Below, one piece after another: positions 38,222 to 49,974 of a DNA stretch of 64,000 bases. This stretch comes from Apoda limacodes (Eukaryota > Arthropoda > Insecta > Lepidoptera > Limacodidae), in the NCBI GenBank assembly GCA_946406115.1, contig OX291549.1, forward strand, positions 26,805,650 to 26,869,649. Direction: 5' to 3'. The notes beneath the pieces were generated by a model. It did no database searches. It was not told the DNA's origin and was given only the letters and a program-made list of their open reading frames with translations. The position numbers were made by a program, and so were the translations under genes. How positions within the stretch are numbered: the first letter of the stretch is position 1; the number at the start of each line of letters is the position of its first letter.

Positions 38222-41179
38222 CCTCCACTTCAATGCATACTCCTAAAAATACCATGCTACTTAGTTAATCCAAGCCACTTCACAAATTTCTCAAATATGC
38301 CTTTCTCCAAGGGTTTGGTAAGTATATCAGCTAGCATGTCCTTAGAAGGTAAGTATTAAACTTCCAATATTTTTTCATAAACCAATTCCCTTAAAAAGTG
38401 GTGACGCACATCAATGTGTTTAGTTTTAGAACTTATCAGTCTATTTTTACTTAAATTTATAGTGCCCATGTTATCGCAAAATATCTTCAAATGAAAAACA
38501 TCTATATCTTGTATCTCTTTAATTAATTGTCTGAACCATATGACTTCTTGAGCAGTACTAGATAGAGCCATATATTCAGTTTCTGTTGTTGAAAGAGAAA
38601 CAGTTTTTTGTTTCTTGCTGAACCAATTTATTATACCATCATATAGGGTTGAACAACTTCCTGAAATTTTTGGGTTATTTCCCCAATCTGCATCTGAGTA
38701 AAATAATAGCTCATTTGTCTTCTATTATCATGTTCTAATTTGCAATCTACTGTCCCTTTAAGGTATATAAAATTTTCTTAACTGCCTTCCAATGGCACAT
38801 TTTATGACTGTTATTGTATCTGCTTAGTACATTTACACTGTTGGTTGTATCAGGTCTTGATATTATTGAAAGATACAAGAGACTTCCTATAGCTTCTTGA
38901 TAAGGTACATTAATTTGAGTTGTTTCATCTTCCTCTTTCAAATTTATACCCACTTCCATAGATGTGGTGACAGAATTACAGTCTTCCATACCAAACTTTT
39001 TCATAATAAATTCAATGCATTGCTTTTGGTCAATCCATATTTTTTTTCCTGAAAATCTCTAGCTATGGTCATTCCAAGGCATTTTTTAACCTCACCCAAA
39101 TCTTTCATTACAAAATTTTCTATGAGGTTAACTTTTAATCTGTTTACTAGATTCTCATCATTATATAAAGTCATCAACATAAATTGACACCACAATCAGA
39201 TTTGTTTTAGTTCTTTTGTAATAAATACAAGGATCTGCTTGTGATTGTTCTAATCCATTTTTTTTAGAACTTTATTTAACTTCTTATTCCAACAGCGGCC
39301 ACTTTGTTTCAAACCATAGATTGATTTCTTTAATTTCCAAAAAAAATTTTTCGTCACCAGAATTCTGTAACTCCTTTGGAGGTTTGACACATATATCCTC
39401 ATCAATCTCTCCATACAGATATGCAGTAGTTACGTCCATTTGATCAATGTATAAATTATTTTCTGCGGCTAAAGCAAATAAATATCGCAATGATGCGTAT
39501 TTAACAACTGATGAGAATGTTTATTGGTAATCTATACCATAACGTTGCGAACAACCCTTTATAACCAATCTGGCCTTATATCTAAAATTTTTGTAAGACT
39601 TTTATTTTAAATATCCATTTAGTTTTTAATAACTTTCCGTTTGATGGCATTTCACTGGTTTCTACATATGTCTCATTTCTTAGCAATGCCTGGTGTTCTT
39701 CCTTTATTGCTTTCCTCCACTGTTCTGCATCTGCCCCAGATAATGCCTCATCTCCTGTCTGTGGCACATATTGAGTTTTGCATATAGTATGTTACATAGT
39801 CTTCGTATTATTTGGGTTTAGGTATACGAGTTGACCGTCTCAGGCTTTGATCAATATTTATAATTTCATTCTGTATTTCAGCTTCAGGCAAATTAATCTC
39901 AATTGAAACATCATTTTCCTCAGCTTGAACATTTGTATTTATTTCATTTCTCGATGTTGACACATCTGCATTTTCTTTGGCTTCATTAAATATTGTTGTG
40001 TGGTTAACTTCATCTATTTCTTTAAAATTACTCTCATAATCATCTGAAGTCACACTAGCTACATCTTCATCCATAGTGTTACATTGTCCTCTGTTATTAG
40101 ATACTGATGTATGTAAATCTTGTATTATATTAATATTATGATCAGTGTCCAAATAATTTATTTCATCATCCAAATCACATTTAGCAAATTTATTTTCAAA
40201 AAAATCTGCATCTCTGCTGACTGTTATGATATTAGTTTCAGAATTTATAAATTTCTAGTTTTAAGTAGGTTCATCATATCCCAAAAATATTAATTCTTCT
40301 GTTTTAGAATCCCACTTGAGTCTTTCTCTTTAGGAATGTATACTAATGCTTTACAACCGAAAACTCGTAAACAGGAAAGATCAGGAATATTAACAGTCCA
40401 TACCTCTTCAGGAGTTTTTCCTTTAACACTTTTGGTAGGAGAACGATTATAAAGATAAGTTGCAGTATTGGCTGCTTCAGTCCAAAATTTTTTTGCTAGT
40501 CTGGACTCGATTAACATACTTGTGCTGTGGTGTGTAAGGAGCAGTCTTCTCATGTTTGATTCCAGAGTTCTTTAAAATGCCTTAAAAAACAGAACTAATA
40601 TATTATTTCTTTCTGTTTCATTTTTAACTAATGTCTTAAATTCCAAAAATATATTTGGAGCTTCACTTTTGTTGTTGATAAAATAAGCAAAAGCTTTTCT
40701 GCTATAATCATCTACAATTAAAATAGGCTTATGTTTAACTTATCACCAGATATGGTAAAGTATAACGTCAAAATATATTTTATTACTGCCAAAAATAGTA
40801 AAGATCACCAAAAATTAAACCCCATTTTAATGTGAAATTATATACAACATTTTTACATTTAGCTATTCTTTTAAAGCAAATATTACCAAACTAATCATTG
40901 TTGACCCAAAAATAGTAAATTACCACCAAAATTTTTACAATATTTTAATTTAAAATGTCATACATATATTTAACATCTCGCTATTCTATAAAAGTAAATT
41001 GCTCTAGATAAATCATTGTTTACTCAAATATAGTAAACGAACTCCTAGAGTGTCACCCTTTTACTATTGTAAAATCTTCACTAAAATCTGAATTAATAAA
41101 AAGTCTAAATTAATTAACCACTACCAATAAACATTACTTCTCTTGAAAGTTTATTCACTCAATTGTTTATCATATCAGC

Positions 41180-41565
41180 TCATGTTGGTCCACTGCTGGA
41201 CATAAGCCTCCTCTATGGCGCGCCATTTCTTCCCGTCCTCTGCCCTCCGCATCCAGCCACCACAAGCCACCTTTTTAAAGTCGTCGGTTCACCGATCAGG
41301 AGGGCCTCCCACGTTTTGCCTTCCCATAGGCGGTCTGCACTCTAGGACACGTCTGATCCATCGGTCATCGGTACTCCGACAGACGTGACCAGCACATTGC
41401 CACTACAGTTTGCTAGTTTTGCGACCTATGTCGGTAACTTTAGTTCCTTTCGGATACCTAATTTCGGATTCGATTCTTCAGAGATACTCCGAGTAAAGCT
41501 TGCTTCATTGCGCACTGCGCGACTTTCAACTTGTGGACCAGACCTGCTGTAAGTGTCCACGTTGC
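41180..41565 (-). mobile_element. degenerate RTE-type LINE 3' fragment
   Basis: Read on the minus strand, this holds the recognisable C-terminal landmarks of insect RTE-type reverse transcriptases (a 'GHVCR' segment, 'RVLEWRP', 'GRPP.RW.DDLKK' and a final 'YVQQW'), with frame breaks. It lies inside the nested insert. Similar relics occur at 56565-56875 and 57225-57560. Confidence 0.6.
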
Positions 41566-41917
41566 ACAAATTGCTCATAATGCTCAAAAATTAAACTCAT
41601 ACAATTTCAATAATCCTTTTATTATAATTTTGAAAGGATTTTTTGTACTCAACAGGTCTTATTAGTTTTAATAAATTCATGTGCGCTTTGCATAGTCATG
41701 AATTTCCTTTCGAAAACCCAATTTTTACGTTTACTTCGACGTTTTTCATATGCTCATCACTGTCTGATTCCGATGAAACACTCAACAATGGAACACATGA
41801 ACTTGGTACCGCTAAGTTTTCGTTCGCCGTTGTAAAAAAGATACCAACGAGCATAATCATTTAATTATTCACACACGACAAACGCAGGTGCTCCGGCGTA
41901 ACTGAATTGGAGATCTG

Positions 41918-42076
41918 GGTCCTTATTGGGAGCAGTCTCGAGCTTGGAGACTCTGGAATTTGACATAGAAATGTATGCAAGTACATTCACGAGTTTTGAG
42001 AGTTAAGTTAGACCTCCATACATTTTTGTATCGAATTCCAGAGTTCGAATAGCTAGAGACTATTCCCAATAAGGTC
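41918..42076. repeat. small foldback element (about 160 bp)
   Basis: The left arm near 41919-41961 reads 'ggtccttattgggagcagtc' onward. The right arm near 42035-42076 is its imperfect reverse complement ('gactattcccaataaggtcc'). Arms are about 42 bp with a loop of about 75 bp. Non-coding, MITE-like. Confidence 0.65.
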
Positions 42077-44917
42077 CAGGGTCCACGGCTGCGGTGTCCG
42101 GGAGTGTCGAGGGGGAAAGGCTTGTAAGACGCGAGGTTTAACTTAATTTTGCGTCTTTGTACTTCATTTGGTAACATGAATACATTTTATGGCAATCATA
42201 GTGGTTTATTTAGGTAGTCTTAGTGCATTAATTTGCTCACTAAGATTTGGTGATCATTTACTAAATTTGGTCCTTAAATACAATTTAAAATGCAATCATG
42301 ACTAAAACGGCTATAACTATTGTAATTATAGACTTTCTTCTTTTGGTAAATGTGTCGTTTTATTGGTATTTAGCATATTTTTTTGGTAAGAGACCTTAGG
42401 TTATCAAACTATTTTTTGGTGGTAAATATATTTTTTATCACCAATAGATATTTCCTCCATGGGACCACACAAATCTGTATGTATAAGCTCCAGTGTCTGA
42501 TTTGTTTCTCTGGTACTAGTCTTGAACGGCCTTCGAGCTTGTTAAGCTTTTATATAAATAGTACATTTGGTATCTTCTCTTTTAAAATCATCTATACCAG
42601 TTGACCAATATTTTAGAATGTTCAATGCTTTGCGATTTAAATGCCCCAATCGCCGATGCCAAAGTGAAGCTTTATTTGTTGTGCTTGTATTTTCATCAGT
42701 ATGGGTCATTTCAGAAATAGAAGCATGATGAGGTAAATCCACTTCAAGTTTGTAAATTCCATTTGACTTTTTTGCTGTAGCTATAGTATCACATTTATCA
42801 TTTACTATCATTCCACCTTTTTTGTCGAAAGTCACCGTGTTTTCTTTTTCTACGATCTTGCTAACTGACAGTAAATTAGCAGCAACTTCTGGTATATACA
42901 ATATGTAACGGAATACCCCCAAATCCCTTAAAGGGGTTGTAGGGTATCCAGTACACAAGCATTTAGTAATGGGCCCAATCATTAACCTGAAGCATCCGCA
43001 GCTTTCAGAAATTTGGTGAAAGCTTGAAAAGAACTTCTCCTTAAACTCAGCTGTGCGGGGGTCGATAACCGGTCATTTTGTCAAAATTTGTGATGAAATA
43101 TCTGAATAATTTTTTCTATTTTTACCTACAGGTGATGTCTCTGTGAGGCTAATTTAATAAAAAAAAAGTAGTTTAAGACCTTTTGCTTTAACTTTTTATT
43201 TTTAAATTATGAGTGATATGACAAGAAAATTATTTCCAAATAATTTATTACATCGTAAAATGTTCTTTATCGCTAATAAAGATACATGTTTCGTTATTTT
43301 AATTTATTTATACGCTTGTTCAATTTAGAATATAAGTGCAGACCGGTCTAGTAATTACTAGCCACGTAACATGCAACATGTTAAGATTGTGTATTAATAA
43401 ATTTTAATTACAATAAAAACTTAGTCAATGTCGCTACTGCAATTCGTTGTTCTTTGAAGAACCCGGACATCATAAAATTGTGCAGAGTGAGAAGGAAGAT
43501 TTTTCTCTTTTCTGCACATATTTTATCCAAAGGGTTCTTCATAAATAATTACATGTTTTTCGTAATTAACGAAAAATTGGTTTAAATTTTACAATAGCGA
43601 AAAGATTCCATCAGATTCTTTTTACAGAATATAAATTAAATAAAAAATAATAAAAATAAAGTAATTAAAATTTAATTAAAAATCAGAAGGCTCAGCTCTT
43701 GTATAACGTTTTGAGTGAAATAAAAAATAATTTCTACTAGATCATATCTCATAATTTTGTACCCATTACACCTAAGCTATTAGGGCAATTGAGTTCATTA
43801 AAATTGTCATAGCAGACGTTTTTAATCTGAGGTTCTAAATTCCATGTACAAGGATTTCATAGAACACTGTTAGCATTTCGGACAAAGTTGATAAAAGAAC
43901 AAAATTGGGGTACAATTTTCGGAATGAAGAATTCGCGCTAATGATTTGCTCTACGACGATTGATCAATATATGGTCAACGCCCACCTGGAGTCTGGGTTG
44001 TTTGGGAATTCTCGGCAAAACTACCATACCATTGGGAATTATGATCACTATTAGTAATCACAAGAATTTCACTTTGTAATTTTTGTAAAATAAGTAATAC
44101 TACTTCTTAGTTTTTAATAGTCGTATTACAAAAAATGAAACAACTATAATGTCACGTTCCCGTTTACGCTTGTATTCACACATTCATTTTCAGGTTAAAA
44201 TTTAATAAGCTAAATAACTTTTTGCCTGTCGATCGTAATCATGATTTGTTTAAATGAATAGATGATGATAAAGAAAACAAACTTAAGCCCCTTGGGAGTA
44301 CCTAGGATAGGATTTTGTTACCTGTGTAGAGTCGGCACAGAATACCTACCTACTAACCGCGCCACAAAAAATCATACCTACTTTTAATGACATATCCAGG
44401 GATCAAATCAAATAATAATAATTTGAATTAGTAGGTTGCTGAGAACCAAAGAGTATTATAATTATACCAAAAGCTGAGAACACTTTTGAATCGTCGATAC
44501 AATCTATTTAACAACGTGAATTTGTGCCGAAAAGATCCGGCAAGATTCTTAATTATTATTATTAAAAGTAATTATACAATACTTTGATAGTCAACTAACA
44601 AGTAGGTATACAATCTGTGCTTCAAGCACATCAGGATGATACTAATTCTATCGGAATGTCTTATCAGATGTCAGATGGTACAAAATAAACTCTGTATGGC
44701 AACACTTTTTAGTTTCAAACGTAATAGCACAATCTGGACAATAGGTCCTGTACCTACATACTACATTCACTTTATCTATCGATCAAAATCTTCAGTCAAA
44801 AGCCGACGGCACGCGACTTGACGCGACGTCATTGTTTTCTTTGAATGAAATGAGTGAAATTCGTTATTTAAGTTGTTTTTTTTTATAAAATGGGTGAATT
44901 TCATTAGCAAATACAAG

Positions 44918-45274
44918 ATGATTCTGTGTGTTGGAGTCTTCGAAAATAACGATTTGAGTCAAGGGCCAAGATATGTATGTAGAGCGTTTTATCAACGGAA
45001 GACCATCGCAAGCATCAAAGGTTTTCGTCATATGATGCCTGCAGAAGCATGTCACTGCGGCTACAAAAACTATTATCTGTGCTGCGGCTGTGCTGTGGCT
45101 GGCACATGCTACTCTTACGGTGTGAAGAAGATGATAACAGTCGCGTTTAACTTCATAACATTGGAAATGCTACGAAATGTGTGTTGCGGCGCGTCTCTGT
45201 TAACAACAATGGAGGCAACTTTGAATCATTTTTGTAAATGTTACGTACCTACGGGAAGGAAGCAAATGTTTTAA
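44918..45274 (+). CDS. hypothetical Cys-rich ORF, doubtful
   Basis: Starting at the ATG at 44918 the frame runs 118 codons to TAA and contains 12 cysteines, including CHCGY and the cluster YLCCGCAVAGTCYSYG. I recognise no family. No signal peptide is evident at this start, and no splice structure or flanking gene supports expression. It could be a chance frame or part of an unrecognised element. The phrase 'actttgaatcatttttgt' from its end recurs about 200 bp downstream, which hints at repeat-derived sequence. Confidence 0.2.
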   Translation: MILCVGVFENNDLSQGPRYVCRAFYQRKTIASIKGFRHMMPAEACHCGYKNYYLCCGCAVAGTCYSYGVKKMITVAFNFITLEMLRNVCCGASLLTTMEATLNHFCKCYVPTGRKQMF

Positions 45275-46103
45275 ATAGAAGTTAAAATACTCAAAAGTTT
45301 TTTTTTGTTTAGTGTTCAGTTCACTTTGAACCGCTTTTGTGAAAACGTACGTGCGTACGTACCTAGCTAATTTTTAAAATGGGAAGTTAAATAGGGTTTT
45401 AATTTAGTGTTTTAGTAAGTGAAGGTTACTTTGAATCATTTTTGTGAATTGAGATAGGTACCTACATAGGTAGTTAATGTTTGAAAAAGAAGATAAGTAC
45501 AGTCACGGGGTCTTATCCCAAAGAAAACAGAAATGATTTAAATGCATATCAATAGATGGCGTTGTGTGTATCGATTTGTTATTTAGGTTGTTGTTTTATT
45601 GAAAAAGAAAAGTAACCGACCCTTAAAAATTGTTGTTTTAATATCAAAATGTCCCTTAAGCTAAAAGAAATGAAGTAATGGGCGCCTTTATTAAATTTTC
45701 GAAATTTAACTTAAATTGAATGAGGTCGTTGTATTTTAAGCGGCAATAAATTGAACTACGTGCCGGTTTAGTTAATAAATTTTAACTATTGATTGATAGA
45801 TGACGCTGTTCGCATGTTCTGAGTTTGACAGCGACAAACAACGGTGTCACTGAATAATATGAATATGTGTACTTACCCACCAAATATAAAAAAAAATGTT
45901 TGGTGTCAACCCACTTAAATACTTAGATATATTATAAAACAAACGCACGCAAGCGTGAACTTCGACTTTAGTAGAATTTGTTTCTTTAAGTTTTATCCCG
46001 AATGCGTCAAGTTCTTAAGAAAACGTTTTGTGAAAAGGATAGCTCACTTTTAAAAAACAGCATGCCATGTGGCTACTTTCGATGTCAAAACACTGCAGAT
46101 AAT

Positions 46104-46141
46104 AGCGCTATTAGATAATAATATTATTATCTAATAGCGCT
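46104..46141. repeat. 38-bp perfect palindrome
   Basis: AGCGCTATTAGATAATAAT is followed directly by its exact reverse complement, with no spacer. It is in intergenic sequence and attached to no recognised element. Confidence 0.95.
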
Positions 46142-49100
46142 TACATTTTAAACCAATTTACAAAAAGGGAGGTTCTCAGTTTGACCTATATGTTTGTATG
46201 TATGTTTGTCCGTGATTATCTCGCGTTTGGCTGAGAAAAGTATTTGTTACATTCTGGAGAAGGCTTTGGTATACAACAAATGGACACCCCGAGACATCGT
46301 CGTTTGCATCGATCCGTTAATAATTAAGCGATGCATAAGTTTAACTCGACCGATTTTTGACAAATTTTAGTACACCTACGAGCAAAAACTAGTTAGTCAC
46401 TTACATAAACGACGATATTTCATAAACTAGCAAAACAGAAAGTAGGTATATTAAAAGTAGTTTTATTTTACTCATAAATAATTAACTACGCTTTTATCTT
46501 TTTTTGACTTCACAGATATCATGAGTTGTTTAGGAAATATAGTATCGTCTTTTTAAGTGACTAGTTATTAATCGACTTCAAAAAAGGAGGAAGTTCCTTA
46601 TTCCTCGAAATCTTTTTTTATGTATGTTTTCGATTACTCAAAGTCGTCTTGACCGATTCGGAAAATTCTTGTTTGTTTGAAAGAGAATACTTCCCAGATG
46701 GTCCCATGGTCATCAGGTCAGGATATAATGATGGAATCCTGGAGAAATCGAGGGTACTCAAATTTTTATAGGCACACTTGAAGCGATTAGTGTAAGAGAA
46801 TCTAAGCCAATAGGTCACTTAAAAGTAGGGATGTTCCGACTAGTCGGTACCATCCGGCCACTTTCGTAGTCGGCGACAAGTTGGCGACTATTCGTGAAAG
46901 AGCACCGACTAGGACTGCGACTGGGAGGAATTGTCTGTGGTTGAACATTTAATCATAGAACCTAGCTGAGGTATCAGGGTTGGTTGACATTATTGGTTGT
47001 TCGTACTCGTAGTATTTTCTGTTTTTCCCTGCCCACCATGAGAAATTATCATTTGGCACTGCTTACACTTGATTTTAAGGAAATCATACAATTGTTCTAA
47101 AAAAAATCAATACACGTAACTTTCTGTTACACAAATAAATGAACGAACGAACGAATAAACGAAATAAACAATACGAAGTCACAGATTATGTAATACTATA
47201 CCTACTAGGCGAAGTAAACAAAACATGTTTTGTTCGACCCGCTTGCAGGCGGCGGTTGCGACTTGAAGTCAGTTATTCTAAACTTTGGCTGTCGGATAGA
47301 AATGTATATGTATAGAATAGGTAAATGTTTGCTTACTAGACCCCCTAACCACGTGACTGAATAACCCACCAGAATGCTAGCTTAGAATAACGTTTCAAGA
47401 ATCATACCTAAACTGGTAGTATTTTCAACTGACACATTTAGTAAATTAAATCCCTCAGTTCAATGTATGGAGCTACCCCTAAATATTTTTCTTAATTTCA
47501 TTATAAATCTGTTCGGTGGTTAACATAAGACTTTCCTGTAAAATTTCATCACAACCTACATATGCAAATTAAGCGGAATTATAACGCTGTGACATACGAA
47601 TAGACGGAAGAATATGATGGATTTATAAGGGACCTTTCTGCTATTTGGCTATGGAATCCTAACAAAGATCTCTGATTTAATTTGTATTCAGTAGGGAGGT
47701 ACCAATAATATAATTATGCATATACATTAATATATGCATGTTTATATGTATCATTATTATCGTAGGTACCTACCTACGTACCTACGTTCTTTAAGATTCA
47801 CCTTACTATTGTAATTATTTAGTTAACTAAGAATAAAAAAATATAGGTATTTACCTGTCAAGATCTTTTAGGTCTGTAAAAAGGAAATTTCCTTTTCGTG
47901 TCAGTGACAGGTCACGCACACATACCCGTGCTTATAGTAGTGCTTTCCCTAGCGCCGGTTGTTTGAAGCTATCAGTTTGTAGGTTTAGTCATGTGCCCTA
48001 ATCAAATGTGAATTTTGACGATAGCTACGTTATTTTATGGAGTCACGGGCAAAAGCTAGTAAAAAATATCTTAGGAATTTAAGATACCTAAACATTCAAC
48101 CACCTTTCGGTCTCCTTCGTCCGACTGTTTTGTACGTATTATTACATAATTTATAGTAATGCGAATTCATTTTAAAATTTTAATCTCAACACCCACTAAA
48201 TACTAGCTACTAACACAAAAACATAGGATTTTCAAAAAAGAATTTAATCACAAAACATCTGTCATTAAATAATAATTTAAGTTTTAGGTTTTTAACATTC
48301 CTGCGATTGGTGAGAATCTATTCATCAATAAACTATTTTAAATTATAAACCAGCCCAAAAACTTGTAATAAAATGTTATGCCCCTAAAATATTTTTTTTT
48401 TAATTTAATTTGCGATTTTCATATACCTACAATTAAAACTAATTAAACCCACCTTTTGGCCCTCTTATTTCGTACTCGTAAAAAGCTTCCATCATAACAT
48501 ATTTTTAATCTTAAACCTCAATACCAAATTTCCTGTAAATTACCTGACGCAAACAAAGGAATTCGGTAGAAACTTTTAAACACCTTTGCCCCCTAATCCG
48601 TACCTGTTGTAAAAAAATATAACGAAAAAAATGTACTGCTCCCAACTGTAGCGTTTTAGCTTTCGATTATAATTTTATTATGTACCCACCTACTTTTACA
48701 TATTTATACCTAAATTTCGGATCGTTGCCGATTGGTTATAAAAATACTGTAAAATAATAGGTAGGTATTTATTTGCATGACATATCTTCATTAACATTTT
48801 TATTTTAAATTTGAATAACTAGTTGAAAAAATCTTATTTACTACGAACTACTAACATTACCTAGATAATATTTAATTGACTGAAATCTCTCAATACATTT
48901 ACGTTCCCCGCCATCTATTGACTTCATAGAAGTAGTTACAAGTATAACAGTAAGTATTCAACGAGAAACGCTAGATGTCGTTAGCTAATATTTACGACCC
49001 GCTGCTACTTACGGCATCTAGGGGCTAAACAAAATAGCCCGAGTTACGGCGGTCCCATTTCATTGTATGGGATGAGGCATCTGTACTAGTATAGTATTAT

Positions 49101-49581
49101 ATAATCTGTGGTACAGTGTTAGTGAATATACCTATGTCATTGAACCTTTGTTGTTAAAACTGAAATTTTTTAATGCAGTGCTTAGTGAAAAAGTTAATTG
49201 AATTAAAGAAGTAAGCTGCTGCTGAAGCTTTTTAGTTAAGTAGGTAGCTTTTAGCCATCCTGTTTTTATTTCTGCGTAGCGTCGCACAAATTCGCGTTTC
49301 TACGCCGAAAAAAGTACCAGGAACACATAAACGACAGGAGCGTACACGTTGTAGGTAGATAATTGTGTAACTGGAGTCGGTAATTTTTTACTTCCCTGCA
49401 ACACAAAATTTTTACATGAAAAAAATTGTAATGGACAGGGAAAAATCCCTTTATACACAGATGATATTCAGAAATTAGTGCAAAACGCTAATTTTACCTT
49501 AAAAAAATATTTAACGTAATATTTTACACCATACAAATACACCATTACAGAACGTAAACAAAAGATAATGAATAACTAGGT

Positions 49582-49765
49582 CGATTCCGTAAAAAGATTG
49601 CTAACCTTTTTTGTTTGAAATTTTCGAATTTGACAGTAATGCGATTCCGGATGCTCAAAATTTCAGCTTCAATTACAAACAAAGTTTGATTGCAGCTGAA
49701 ATTTATCGATATATTTTTTTTGTATGAAAACAGTGATTCCGTAAAATCGTTGCAAACGTTTTTGC
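49582..49765. repeat. left terminal region of the Harbinger element
   Basis: The segment 'gattccgtaaaaagattgct' followed by 'aacctttttt' (49583-49612) recurs as 'gattccgtaaaatcgttgca' at 49735-49754. A 'gcgattccg' lies near 49643. The other end (62407-62460) carries, in reverse complement, 'cgttgctaacctt' followed by 'gcgattccgtaaaa'. The shared order TTGCTAACCTT then GCGATTCCG is taken as the terminal inverted repeat. Exact tips and the expected 3-bp target duplication were not resolved. Confidence 0.5.
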
Positions 49766-49974
49766 ACTCAACTGACAGTTTGTGATAGCAGCTTTCCTCA
49801 TGTTGATAGAAGCTAGTCCGACGGTGTTTCTTATCGATTTCATATATTCAAAAAATTAAAATGTAAGTATTTTAATTAGGTTTCTTTAATGATTTCAGTG
49901 TTTTGTACAATAAAATTACCCTAGTAAGTGTTATGTAGCTGTTCTTATTAAATATCTTTCATTTTAGTACCACA

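Larger units (their letters stand above)
40741..42433. mobile_element. nested insertion inside copia integrase, family unknown
   Basis: The copia integrase frame is interrupted between the codons for GDKKYI (near 42435) and IVDDYSRKAF (near 40735). The 1.7-kb insert has, reading inwards from each end, repeated 'accaaaaatagtaaa'-like words in mirrored orientation (for example near 40790, 40912 and 41025 on the left, and near 42425 and 42265 on the right). This suggests subterminal inverted repeats of a DNA transposon. It holds an RTE-type LINE relic and a small foldback repeat. Exact borders and target duplication are not resolved. Confidence 0.55.
38222..42905 (-). mobile_element. degenerate Ty1/copia retrotransposon, split by a nested insertion
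   Basis: Minus-strand blocks follow copia order. 42900-42450 has the end of protease (YIPEVAANLLSVSKIV) and a GAG-pre-integrase zinc region (WHRRLGHLNRKA), then HTDLCGPMEE of the integrase. After a nested insert, 40740-40290 has the rest of integrase (IVDDYSRKAF, KKFWTEAANTATYLYNRSPT, LRVFGCKA). 40173-39808 is the acidic linker. 39767-38747 is reverse transcriptase (KTKWIFK, MDVTTAYLYGE, YVDD near 39170, SLLYLSIISRPD). 38571-38356 is RNase H (QEVIWFRQLI, KTKHIDVRHHFL). There are several stops and frameshifts and no gag, so it is inactive. Reading stops near 42905, beyond which the sequence is unrelated. Confidence 0.88.
42983..49576. other. intergenic, repeat-rich; no confirmed gene
   Basis: Short lepidopteran repeats occur near 46150-46260 and 46565-46800. 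Simple sequence includes a GAAC-rich run near 47145-47165 and TACC-rich words near 47763-47795. A 133-codon Cys-rich frame at 44873-45274 is listed separately with low confidence. No exon with a recognised family was found. Confidence 0.5.
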
